Source of the DNA: an uncultured bacterium
Lineage (GTDB): Bacteria; Patescibacteriota; Patescibacteriia; UBA1558; GWA2-36-10
Length of the DNA: 39,675 bases
Reading direction: 5' to 3'
Assembly (NCBI GenBank): GCA_937870675.1
Contig: CALMZN010000020.1
Location: 1-39,675 of the forward strand
Part shown: one piece after another, positions 1 to 7,990 of the stretch
Position numbering within the stretch: position 1 is the first letter of the stretch
Layout: the number at the start of each line of letters is the position of its first letter
Made by a program: the position numbers and the translations under genes
Notes under the pieces: generated by a model
Told to the model about the DNA's origin: nothing
The model's database searches: none
What the model saw: only the letters and a program-made list of their open reading frames with translations

Positions 1-207
1 ATTGCATTCAACACGCTCGAAGCAAAAATAGGATTTGACAGCAGTACTTACCCACAACTCTTGTCTATCGAGCCCCACTTTATTATGATGTATATAGCCC
101 AAAGAGTTGCTCAACTAGCCGCCACTATGGGCTATTTCATGAATATCGAAATCCGCCAAGACGGCCATCACAGCTGGCTTTTCATTACCACAACGCGGAA
201 TGATTGA
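1..207 (+). CDS. 3' end of a hypothetical protein (partial at window edge)
   Basis: Frame 1 is open from base 1 to TGA at 205-207 (IAFNTLEAKIGFDSSTYPQLL...LFITTTRND*), followed by a strong terminator. Confidence 0.6.
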   Translation: MAFNTLEAKIGFDSSTYPQLLSIEPHFIMMYIAQRVAQLAATMGYFMNIEIRQDGHHSWLFITTTRND

Positions 208-232
208 CGGGCTGGCCTGACACACCACAAAA

Positions 233-260
233 GGGAGCGACCCGCGTCGCTCCCTTTTTT
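233..260 (+). terminator. Rho-independent terminator
   Basis: GGGAGCGAC / GTCGCTCCC perfect 9-bp stem followed by TTTTTT. Confidence 0.85.
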
Positions 261-263
261 CAT

Positions 264-977
264 TTATCTAAACTTTGTTTGTTTCTCTCGCCACTCTTTG
301 ATCAATTTATGATTACCGGACAGCAAAACTTTCGGCACTTTCAAATTCATAAATTTATCTGGCCTTGTATATTGTGGATATTCAACATTAAATTTTTTTG
401 CCTTCTTATCATAAACTCCAAAAGATTCGTCAGCCACTGATTCCTCTTTGCCCACCACACCTTTGACTAGACGAGAGACACTATCTACCACGCAGGCCAC
501 AGCCAGCTCGCCACCAGTCAGCACAAAATTGCCTAAAGAAATTTTTTCATCTATAAATTTATCAATGCGGGCATCAATGGCTTCATAGTGCCCAGCAATC
601 AAAATCAGACGATCATATTTAGCTAATTGCTTTACTTTATTTTGATCCAAAGTCGCGCCGCGGGGCGTCAATAAAATCACCCGCGTTTTCTTATTCTTTA
701 CTTTACCGCCCAAAGGGCGACCGCCCTTTGGGCGGTTTTTTAATTTTGGATAAATTTTTTTCAAAGTTTTATAAACCGGTTCTATTTTTATAACCATACC
801 AGGGCCCCCGCCATAAGGAGTATCATCAACTGTTTTTCTTTTATTAGTGGCAGCTTGACGGATGTCATGCGTGCTGATATCAATCAATTTTTTATCGCGC
901 GCTCTTTTCAAAATTGAAGAGTCAAAATAGCTGTCTAAAATATTTGGGAAAATTGTCAGGATGTCAAATTTTTTCAT
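264..977 (-). CDS. trmD: tRNA (guanine-N1)-methyltransferase TrmD
   Basis: MKKFDILTIFPNILDSYFDSSILKRA..., DDTPYGGGPGMV, LIAGHYEAIDARI, SLGNFVLTGGELA motifs of TrmD. Confidence 0.96.
   Translation of the reverse strand: MKKFDILTIFPNILDSYFDSSILKRARDKKLIDISTHDIRQAATNKRKTVDDTPYGGGPGMVIKIEPVYKTLKKIYPKLKNRPKGGRPLGGKVKNKKTRVILLTPRGATLDQNKVKQLAKYDRLILIAGHYEAIDARIDKFIDEKISLGNFVLTGGELAVACVVDSVSRLVKGVVGKEESVADESFGVYDKKAKKFNVEYPQYTRPDKFMNLKVPKVLLSGNHKLIKEWREKQTKFR
705..736. repeat. Palindromic repeat element copy 1, inside trmD
   Basis: CCGCCCAAAGGGCG-AC-CGCCCTTTGGGCGG; perfect 14-15 bp inverted arms; same 30-mer at 17909-17938. Confidence 0.9.
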
Positions 978-981
978 AAAA

Positions 982-1887
982 TTATTTTAAACCCATTTCT
1001 TTTTTATAGCCCTCTAGCCATTCTGGTAAATTGATTTGTGGCTCCCAGCCCAATAATTTTTTGGCCTTACTATTGTCAGCCAAACTTTCTTTGGGTTCCA
1101 AGCGAGCCGGAATATTTACACTTGGTCCGCCAATCATCTTGGCCAGCTCGTTGATACTATAGCTGTGTCCTCGACCCAAGTTTATGACCTCACCCTGACC
1201 CACAGTAGCACTTTCCATGGCTAGCATATTCCCGCGGACAATATCAGCGACATTGGTATAGTCGCGACGATTTTCACCATCACCAACTATGGTCATTGGC
1301 TCATTTTTTAATCTCTGCGACACAAAAATTCCCATGACCAGACAATAGGCGCCTTCCAGGGCTTGTCTTTTGCCATAGACATTAAAATAACGCAAACAAA
1401 CAGTTGGCAGATTATAGACCTGAGTGAACAAACGACAATACAATTCGCCAACATATTTTTGTAAACCATAGGGACTCAAAGGACGAGCCGGCATATCTTC
1501 CACTAAAGGCATTTTGTCTTGGTCACCATAGGCCGAAGATGAAGCGCTGTAAATTACTTTTTTTACTTTAGCATCCCGAGCGGCCACTAAAACATTGAGT
1601 GTGCAAGTCAGATTCATTTCATTGGAAAATATCGGATCCTGGATAGATGGCTGGACTCTGGGAAAAGCCGCCAGATGAAAAACATAATCAATGCCCTGAA
1701 AAATTGGTTTAATGTCTTCAAATCTTGACAAATCCAACAAATGAAACTTGGCTTGGGGGTTGATATTTTCTTTTTTGCCAGTAGAAAGATTATCAATCAC
1801 CACTACTTCGTGCCCCTTGGCTACCAAAGCGTCAACTAGATTTGACCCGATAAAACCAGCTCCGCCAGTCACTAAACATTTGGACAT
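982..1887 (-). CDS. NAD-dependent epimerase/dehydratase (UDP-glucose 4-epimerase-like SDR)
   Basis: MSKCLVTGGAGFIGSNLVDAL (Rossmann GxxGxxG), YGLQKYVGE active site, CLRYFNVYGKRQ; ORF track start is 17 codons upstream of the likely ATG. Confidence 0.88.
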   Translation of the reverse strand: MSKCLVTGGAGFIGSNLVDALVAKGHEVVVIDNLSTGKKENINPQAKFHLLDLSRFEDIKPIFQGIDYVFHLAAFPRVQPSIQDPIFSNEMNLTCTLNVLVAARDAKVKKVIYSASSSAYGDQDKMPLVEDMPARPLSPYGLQKYVGELYCRLFTQVYNLPTVCLRYFNVYGKRQALEGAYCLVMGIFVSQRLKNEPMTIVGDGENRRDYTNVADIVRGNMLAMESATVGQGEVINLGRGHSYSINELAKMIGGPSVNIPARLEPKESLADNSKAKKLLGWEPQINLPEWLEGYKKEMGLK

Positions 1888-1961
1888 AATATTTTTCTTA
1901 ATATTATTAAAGATACTATAAATTTGGGAAAATACCAAACAGCCTTTGTTTTCACCAAACG

Positions 1962-1985
1962 AAAAACCTCCAAACGGAGGTTTTT
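1962..1985 (-). terminator. Hairpin terminator downstream of khpA
   Basis: AAAAACCTCC AAAC GGAGGTTTTT, 10-bp symmetrical stem. Confidence 0.75.
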
Positions 1986-2003
1986 CTAATTTTTATGTAC
2001 AAA

Positions 2004-2321
2004 TTATAATTTCAAGTCGTCGACTTCTTCGTGTTTTGTTTCCACACGTGGCATTGGCGTAGCCATTGGTCTACCTTCTTTTTCTGGTTCGTAGACTTTC
2101 AAGTTCACGTAAGAATTATTTTTGTTGCCCATGATGCGCAACAAAGTTCTCAATGACCTGGCGGTCTGACCTTGCTTGCCGATAATCTTACCCATCTCAG
2201 CTGGGTTGACCTTTAGGGTCAAAAGTACACCTCTCTCGTCGATGGTCCTTTCGACAACTACGTCTTCCGGCTTCTCAACTAGAGCTTTTACAATCATCTC
2301 CAAAAATTCTTTGTCATTCAT
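2004..2321 (-). CDS. khpA: KH-domain RNA-binding protein (KhpA/YlqC-like)
   Basis: VNPAEMGKIIGKQGQTARSLRTLLRIMG KH GxxG motif; adjacent to rpsP. Confidence 0.9.
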   Translation of the reverse strand: MNDKEFLEMIVKALVEKPEDVVVERTIDERGVLLTLKVNPAEMGKIIGKQGQTARSLRTLLRIMGNKNNSYVNLKVYEPEKEGRPMATPMPRVETKHEEVDDLKL

Positions 2322-2417
2322 ATTTTTTCTTTAATAACTTCTTAGCATTATTCTTACAAAGGTCAAGAATAACTTAAAGCATTATAATATAATTTTAAAA
2401 AACGGTCAAACCAACCC

Positions 2418-2780
2418 TTAAACGGCCTCTTCAACAACTTCTTCTTTTTTTTCTTCGTGCTTAACGGCAGTTTCCACTGGTTTATTCTTGGCGGCAATTT
2501 TTTCACGACGAGCATTGGACAAGCTCACGGCCTTGGCTTTTTTACCAGTGATTACTCCCTCCTTGATCAACAAATTATGTAAAGATGCTGAAACTACGGC
2601 ACCTTTAGACAACCAATACTTGATGCGCTCAACCTTAAGTACTGCCACTTTAGTGTGGGGGTTGTAGTTACCAACAATTTCTAGGTGGTCACCATACATA
2701 TCACGTTTCTTTTCAGAAACAACTATTCTGTAGGCAACTTGCTTTTTACGACCGACTCTAGCCATTCTTATCGCTAACAT
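2418..2780 (-). CDS. rpsP: 30S ribosomal protein S16
   Basis: MLAIRMARVGRKKQVAYRIVVSEKKRDMYGDHLEIVGNYNP. Confidence 0.96.
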   Translation of the reverse strand: MLAIRMARVGRKKQVAYRIVVSEKKRDMYGDHLEIVGNYNPHTKVAVLKVERIKYWLSKGAVVSASLHNLLIKEGVITGKKAKAVSLSNARREKIAAKNKPVETAVKHEEKKEEVVEEAV

Positions 2781-2917
2781 CCTTTTTTAGAAATTAATTA
2801 TTAAAAGGTGCCAAAATATTACTATATTTGATAAAGTTTGTCAATGTTGCCACCCACCCAAACTCCTGGACTAATCTTTTAGCTTTTTGTATAATATCCA
2901 ACAGCAAAAACAACTTT

Positions 2918-3781
2918 ATGATAAAAAAAGAAAAAATTGGATTTATTGGGCAAGGTTTTATCGGCAAAAGCTATGCTGATGATTATGAAGCGCGCGGTTA
3001 TGAAGTCATTCGCTATGATCGCAGACAATTCCCGCAAAACAAAGATTTGATTGCCACTTGTGATTTTGTTTTTATTGCCGTACCCACTCCCACCACGCCA
3101 AAAGGTTTCGATGATAGCGTTGTGCAAGAAGTTTTGAAATTAGTCGGCTCTGGGAAAATTGCCATCATCAAGTCCACTATCAAAGTCGGCACCTGCAAAA
3201 AAATGAAAGATTTGTACCCAGATATTGTAATCATGCATAGTCCTGAATTTTTGACAGAAAAAACTGCTCTGGAAGATGCCCAACATCCTGACAGGAATAT
3301 TGTTGGCATCACTGACATAAATAATCAGGAACTAAAAAATAAAGCCAAAGGCGTGATTGATTCCCTGCCAAAAGCTCCCTTTGAATTGATTTGCTCGGCC
3401 GAGCACGCGGAGATGATCAAGTATGCCAACAACTGCTGGTTTTATTTCAAGGTTGTTTTTATGAACACGCTTTATGACTTGGAACAAAAACACGGCTTAA
3501 ATCATGAAATAATAAAAAATGCCTTGGCTCATGATCCGCGCATCGGATCCACCCATCTTGATGTTGTGCATTCCGGACGCGTCGATGTTGTGGGCCAAAA
3601 CGGCCGAGGCGCTGGCGGACATTGTTTTATCAAAGATTTTGAAACTTATATTAGCATGCTCAAAGAAGCCGGACTTTATGATCAGCAAAGGGCTTGCGAA
3701 GCTATCCGCGATATTAATTTGCAATATTTAAAAAACACCGGCAAGGACTTGGATCTCTTAAGGGGTGTCTACGGAGAATAA
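2918..3781 (+). CDS. Short UDP-glucose/GDP-mannose 6-dehydrogenase-like protein
   Basis: IGFIGQGFIGKSYADDY Rossmann, STIKVGT, HSPEFLTE, GGHCFIKD catalytic Cys motif; likely start is 30 codons inside the ORF-track start; 287 aa. Confidence 0.85.
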   Translation: MIKKEKIGFIGQGFIGKSYADDYEARGYEVIRYDRRQFPQNKDLIATCDFVFIAVPTPTTPKGFDDSVVQEVLKLVGSGKIAIIKSTIKVGTCKKMKDLYPDIVIMHSPEFLTEKTALEDAQHPDRNIVGITDINNQELKNKAKGVIDSLPKAPFELICSAEHAEMIKYANNCWFYFKVVFMNTLYDLEQKHGLNHEIIKNALAHDPRIGSTHLDVVHSGRVDVVGQNGRGAGGHCFIKDFETYISMLKEAGLYDQQRACEAIRDINLQYLKNTGKDLDLLRGVYGE

Positions 3782-3789
3782 ACAAACCA

Positions 3790-3819
3790 ACCTCGAAGGT
3801 TGAGAACAACCTTCGAGGT
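3790..3819. terminator. Perfect inverted repeat between convergent genes (possible bidirectional terminator)
   Basis: ACCTCGAAGGTTG AGAA CAACCTTCGAGGT, 13-bp arms, no strong U-tract. Confidence 0.55.
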
Positions 3820-3834
3820 CTAACTCAATATTTT

Positions 3835-6399
3835 TTATTTAGCGGCTATTTCATCGGCCTGATCAAAGCTCATGGAAAGCAGTTTTGAAACACCATCATC
3901 GCCCATGGTCACACCATAAATAATTTTGGCATGATGCATAGTAGCTCGATTGTGCGTGATAGCAATAAATTGAGTTTTATTGGAAATTTCTTGCAGTATC
4001 TGACTAAAACGAATTGAATTGGCCTCGTCCAAAGCAGCATCAACTTCATCCAAAAACACAAACGGCGAAGGATTGTTGGCAATGATAGCACAAATCAAAG
4101 CAATAGAGGTCAATGCTTTTTCTCCGCCAGACAGCATATTGATACTCGACAATCTTTTGCCTGGAGGCGTGGCCTTGATCTCGATACCGTATTGTTTTTG
4201 AGTTTTCTTTTCTTGTGGCTCCTCATCAATACTCTCGGCTTCCTCACCATTGCTGATAATATTCTCTTTAATATCCAAAATTAATTCAGCTTTTCCACCA
4301 GCAAACAACTTTTTGAAATAAGAATCAAATAATTTATTGATATTGCGAAAGGCCTGATCAAATTGTTTGGATATTGACTCATCTAGATCTTTGATTATTT
4401 TTTCTAAGTGCGTTATGGCTTCATTCAGATCATCACTTTGTGTTTTCAAAAATTGATAGCGTTCATTGATTTGCTTGTATTCTTCCACAATACTAGGATC
4501 AATGCCACCAATTATTTGTAATTGATTTTTTAAACTGGCGATTTGAACTCGGCTGGCCTCAATATCAACCTGACCCACTTTCTTGGCTTTAAAATCGGCC
4601 ATTTCTTCGCCAATTTCTCGATTCAAATCCTCTTGCTTGGTCTCCAGACGAGCCAAAATAACTTTAATTTCATTTAACTTACCATTTTTAACATTAAATT
4701 CCTGCTGTATTTCACGAAAATCTTTTTGGGACTGCACTAAGCTACTTTTCTTTTTTTCCTCTTGCTCATTGAAGGCGCGCACTTCTTTTTCAATGCTGGC
4801 AATTTTTTTATTCTGCGAATCAATTTTGGCTAGCAGAATTTCTAGCTGATCTTTCAAGCCCTTGTTGTCTTGCTTATTTTCAGCCAGATTTTTACGCTCA
4901 TTTTCTAGCTTTATCAACTCTTGTTTGTCTTTGTTTAACTGTTGATTGATTAAAACAATTTCTTGATCGGCCATGGCCAATCTGGTCTTGGCTTCATTGA
5001 CTTCAGCCACTATATTATCCTTGGTCAGTAGTAATTGGTTGAATTTTCCCGTCCAATCTTGATTGGTGTTTTTGGCTGATCGAGAAAAATAATTTTTTAC
5101 TTCCCACAAACTGGCCGTTATTTGCTGACACAATTTTTTCAATGAATCCAATTTGTCTAGAGCATCGATGTTTTCCAAAGCCCTTTCAAAATCTTGCTGT
5201 TTATCCAATAACGCCGTCACTTTGTGACTTATTTTTTCAGCTGACCATTCGTTGTTGTTGTTCTTGACCTCATCTTCTAATTTTTTAAAATCAGCCAAAA
5301 TAATTTTTTGTTTTTTTTCCAAATCCAAAACCTGCTCTTGAGTTTGTTTTTGGTGGTGCCGTTTCTCCTCTAGGTGCAAATTTTGCAAGTTTACCTCATT
5401 GGCCAATATGTCTAGTCTTTTTTTCAGCCAGACTATATCCACTTGACCAGTAGAAATCAATTGCACATCCATCCGCCCCTCAATAATGGCTTTTTCTTTG
5501 AGCGAACTATTTAGCTCATCTTGCGCTTGGCTCAGGCGATTTTGTAGATGATCAAAATTATCTTGGCGACTGCGTCCTTTTTCTTCTTTTTCCAAACTAG
5601 TTTGTAAGTCAACCAATTTTTGATTCAAATTTGAAACTTCTTTGACTGATTGCTGATACTGACCTTTATAACTAGACAATTCGCTATTCAACTGATTGCT
5701 TAAAAAACTATAATAATCAGTTTGTAAATTATTCAAATCACGAATCAATTGTTCTCTTTTTTCCAACCTTTTTACTTGCCGAGTCAAGCTACGCAAGTGT
5801 GGTTCCAATTCATTCAAAATCTGACTGGTCTGACTTAGATTATTTTTGGCGCCTTCCAGTTTGTTAATGGACTGATCTTTTTTTATCTGAAATTGACGGA
5901 CGCCAGTAGCTTCATCAAAAAATTCTTTGCGCTCAGCTGATGATGCGGTCAGGATGGAATCAATCATGCCTTGGCCAATAACGCTATAGGTCTTCTGACC
6001 AAAATTGGCCTTGGCCAAAAGTAATTGCACATCCATCAGACGCACTCGGCTGTTGTTGATCAAATACTCGCTCTCACCATTGCGATCAATTTTACGAGTA
6101 ATAATAATTTGCTCAAAATCTATGTCCGCCAGATGATCCTGATTGTTAAGATACAAGCTAACTTGCGCAAAACCCAGACGCCCCTTTTTATCAGAGCCAG
6201 CAAAAATTACATCTTCTGATTTTTTGCCACGCAAAGTTTTGGAACTTTGCTCACCCAAGACCCAACGGACAGCATCGGCAATATTTGATTTACCAGAGCC
6301 ATTGGGCCCGACTATAGCCGTCAATTCCCGATTAAAAAAAAGCTCTGTGCTGTTGGCAAAAGATTTGAAACCCTGAATTTCTAGTTTTTCCAAATACAT
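3835..6399 (-). CDS. smc: SMC-family chromosome segregation ATPase, short (854 aa), no recognisable hinge
   Basis: N-head GPNGSGKSN Walker A, GQGMIDSIL Q-loop region, long coiled coil, LSGGEKALTSIAL signature, FVFLDEVDAALDEAN Walker B. Confidence 0.93.
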   Translation of the reverse strand: MYLEKLEIQGFKSFANSTELFFNRELTAIVGPNGSGKSNIADAVRWVLGEQSSKTLRGKKSEDVIFAGSDKKGRLGFAQVSLYLNNQDHLADIDFEQIIITRKIDRNGESEYLINNSRVRLMDVQLLLAKANFGQKTYSVIGQGMIDSILTASSAERKEFFDEATGVRQFQIKKDQSINKLEGAKNNLSQTSQILNELEPHLRSLTRQVKRLEKREQLIRDLNNLQTDYYSFLSNQLNSELSSYKGQYQQSVKEVSNLNQKLVDLQTSLEKEEKGRSRQDNFDHLQNRLSQAQDELNSSLKEKAIIEGRMDVQLISTGQVDIVWLKKRLDILANEVNLQNLHLEEKRHHQKQTQEQVLDLEKKQKIILADFKKLEDEVKNNNNEWSAEKISHKVTALLDKQQDFERALENIDALDKLDSLKKLCQQITASLWEVKNYFSRSAKNTNQDWTGKFNQLLLTKDNIVAEVNEAKTRLAMADQEIVLINQQLNKDKQELIKLENERKNLAENKQDNKGLKDQLEILLAKIDSQNKKIASIEKEVRAFNEQEEKKKSSLVQSQKDFREIQQEFNVKNGKLNEIKVILARLETKQEDLNREIGEEMADFKAKKVGQVDIEASRVQIASLKNQLQIIGGIDPSIVEEYKQINERYQFLKTQSDDLNEAITHLEKIIKDLDESISKQFDQAFRNINKLFDSYFKKLFAGGKAELILDIKENIISNGEEAESIDEEPQEKKTQKQYGIEIKATPPGKRLSSINMLSGGEKALTSIALICAIIANNPSPFVFLDEVDAALDEANSIRFSQILQEISNKTQFIAITHNRATMHHAKIIYGVTMGDDGVSKLLSMSFDQADEIAAK

Positions 6400-6414
6400 G
6401 AAATATCTTCTCTT

Positions 6415-6434
6415 CTTCGCGCAATAGCGCGAAG
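6415..6434 (-). promoter_or_regulatory. Hairpin in the presumed smc 5' leader
   Basis: CTTCGCGC AATA GCGCGAAG perfect 8-bp stem just upstream of the smc start. Confidence 0.45.
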
Positions 6435-6547
6435 TTTATAAATTATTAATTTCATCCCCCGAATCGGCCAGCTGACGGAAAAGGGGGATAAATAAAAAAA
6501 TAACAACTGTTAGCGTTATTATTTTAACATAATTTATGCTTTTGATA

Positions 6548-6762
6548 AATATAAAACCCCCGTCGACAAGCTGTTGCGTCTTGTGATGAGACGGGGGCAA
6601 AGAATGAACGGGCGCCACAGCCATGAGTGGTCGCTGACCCTATCATGGGCCAGAGCTCCAGACACAGAGTCCGCGGACTACATCTGGAGAAAGCTCGCGT
6701 CAATGTCAACGAGTTCCGCTCGTTAGCTCTGTGGCGCCCGAAACCCAAACAAACAATAGTGG
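6548..6762 (-). ncRNA. Candidate structured ncRNA 1 (cloverleaf-like, unknown family)
   Basis: Promoter 6768-6796, 12-bp closing helix 6609-6620/6729-6740, three internal hairpins, terminator 6557-6597; no convincing ORF. Confidence 0.72.
6553..6597 (-). terminator. Intrinsic terminator of ncRNA 1
   Basis: CCCCCGTC...GACGGGGG stem; on the minus strand followed by TTTTATATTT. Confidence 0.78.
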
Positions 6763-6767
6763 TGTCG

Positions 6768-6796
6768 ATATTAGCAAATAGTTGAGAAAATGTCAA
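6768..6796 (-). promoter_or_regulatory. Sigma70-type promoter of ncRNA 1
   Basis: Minus strand TTGACA-N17-TAATAT. Confidence 0.8.
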
Positions 6797-6823
6797 TATA
6801 GCCAAATTAACAAATGATTTAAC

Positions 6824-6864
6824 AAAAAAATTAACCCTCCCGCAGCCGTAGCTTTGGGAGGGTT
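6824..6864 (-). terminator. Intrinsic terminator of ncRNA 2
   Basis: AACCCTCCC / GGGAGGGTT 9-bp stem; minus strand continues AATTTTTTTG. Confidence 0.85.
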
Positions 6865-7082
6865 GAGGGGGTGGGTCGTCGCATCAATCGAAGAGGCATC
6901 GCTGTGGGTTTAGCAGTTTCAAACACTGCCAGAACATCTTGCCTCTACGGGAGCAACCACGACTTTGGGTTTGGACGCCACTGGGTTCCAAGACATCGAT
7001 CTCGATCTAGACCATGTGGCCACAGCGATGAAGGCCTTTCCTCTTTGCTCGCGACGACCCCACAAAAGTGGCATGAGCGAAC
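6824..7082 (-). ncRNA. Candidate structured ncRNA 2 (nested helices, unknown family)
   Basis: Consensus promoter 7089-7117, closing helix 6873-6882/7051-7060, second helix 6897-6907/7020-7030 (11 bp), terminator 6833-6864. Confidence 0.72.
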
Positions 7083-7088
7083 ACAATA

Positions 7089-7117
7089 ATTATATTATGC
7101 CTTAATTTTTTTGTCAA
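7089..7117 (-). promoter_or_regulatory. Full-consensus sigma70 promoter of ncRNA 2
   Basis: Minus strand TTGACA-N17-TATAAT, both hexamers perfect. Confidence 0.88.
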
Positions 7118-7280
7118 AATAAAGATACCCACCGCCTATTAAATATTTATATTATTCATTGTCTATACTGACGATTCAACACCACATCTCGCCCCGCTAA
7201 GCTTTTGTTTTAGCAAAACTTTTGCGGGGTCAAAATAAAGACATCCACCACATACTATGTATTTGTATTATTTGTTACTC
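7113..7280. repeat. Imperfect ~51-bp direct repeat flanking a hairpin
   Basis: 7113-7163 gtcaaaataaagatacccaccgcctatt... versus 7229-7280 gtcaaaataaagacatccaccacatact... Confidence 0.6.
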
Positions 7281-7288
7281 AAAACAAA

Positions 7289-7309
7289 AAAGGGATTTAC
7301 CATCCCTTT
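7289..7309 (-). terminator. Terminator at the 3' end of rnc
   Basis: AAGGGAT/ATCCCTT stem with T-run on the minus strand. Confidence 0.65.
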
Positions 7310-7989
7310 ATTTTCAAGGCCTTAGTAGCGGCCGCGGTTTGGGCTTCTTGTTTGCTATAGCCCTCTCCATCAGCCACCAATTCTTTGTCTAAGTATACGC
7401 CAATAATAAATTTTTTATTATGATCCGGTCCTGACTCTGACAACACCCGATAACGCGGTGTGACATTTTTTATTTCTTGGGCTTTTTCTTGAAAGCGACT
7501 TTTGGCATCAATATATGTTTGGGAAGCAATAATATCTGGCAAAGTCACTAGTATATTTTTTTTAATAAACTTATCAACTACGCGAAATCCTTGATCAAGA
7601 TAAATAGCCCCCAACAAGGCCTCCATAGCATTGGCCAAAATATAAGCGCGGGCTTTTTTGTTGGTGTCTTGGGACTCGCCCTTACTCAAATACAAAAAAC
7701 CATAAATACCTAGTTTTTCAGCAATCATACCTAAGTGTGTGGCATTGACTAAGGCCGAGCGCCAGTTGGTTAGAGTCCCCTCGTTCTCTTGATAATTATG
7801 ATACAAATAATCCGTCACTGACAATTCTAAAACGGCGTCACCCAAAAACTCCAAGCGTTCATTTTGCTCAATGGGAAAATCTTTGTGCTCGTTCAAATAA
7901 GAACGATGCACCAAAGCATTTTTCAAAATATCTGTATTTTTAAATTTTACTTCTAGTTTATCTTCCAATAAAGAAATATTTTTCTGCAT
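7297..7989 (-). CDS. rnc: Ribonuclease III
   Basis: NERLEFLGDAVLELSVTDYLY signature, MEALLGAIYLDQG, C-terminal dsRBD. Confidence 0.96.
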   Translation of the reverse strand: MQKNISLLEDKLEVKFKNTDILKNALVHRSYLNEHKDFPIEQNERLEFLGDAVLELSVTDYLYHNYQENEGTLTNWRSALVNATHLGMIAEKLGIYGFLYLSKGESQDTNKKARAYILANAMEALLGAIYLDQGFRVVDKFIKKNILVTLPDIIASQTYIDAKSRFQEKAQEIKNVTPRYRVLSESGPDHNKKFIIGVYLDKELVADGEGYSKQEAQTAAATKALKIKGW

Positions 7990-7990
7990 A

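Noticed and set aside
3835-6399. Short smc as a frameshifted or partial gene
   Set aside because: One continuous frame contains start, Walker A, signature, Walker B and a natural stop, so the hinge is missing without disruption of the frame.
6524-6805. 93-aa minus-strand ORF
   Set aside because: Spans promoter, stems and terminator of ncRNA 1; no Shine-Dalgarno and no family resemblance.
6824-7082. ncRNA 2 as RNase P RNA (contains GAGGAAAGGCC on the minus strand)
   Set aside because: The 3' partner core (ACAGAANNNGGCUUA-like) is absent, the fragment differs from GAGGAAAGUCC and the transcript looks too short.
6871-7089. 72-aa plus-strand ORF
   Set aside because: Antisense to the structured RNA candidate; no RBS and low-complexity Arg/Ser composition.
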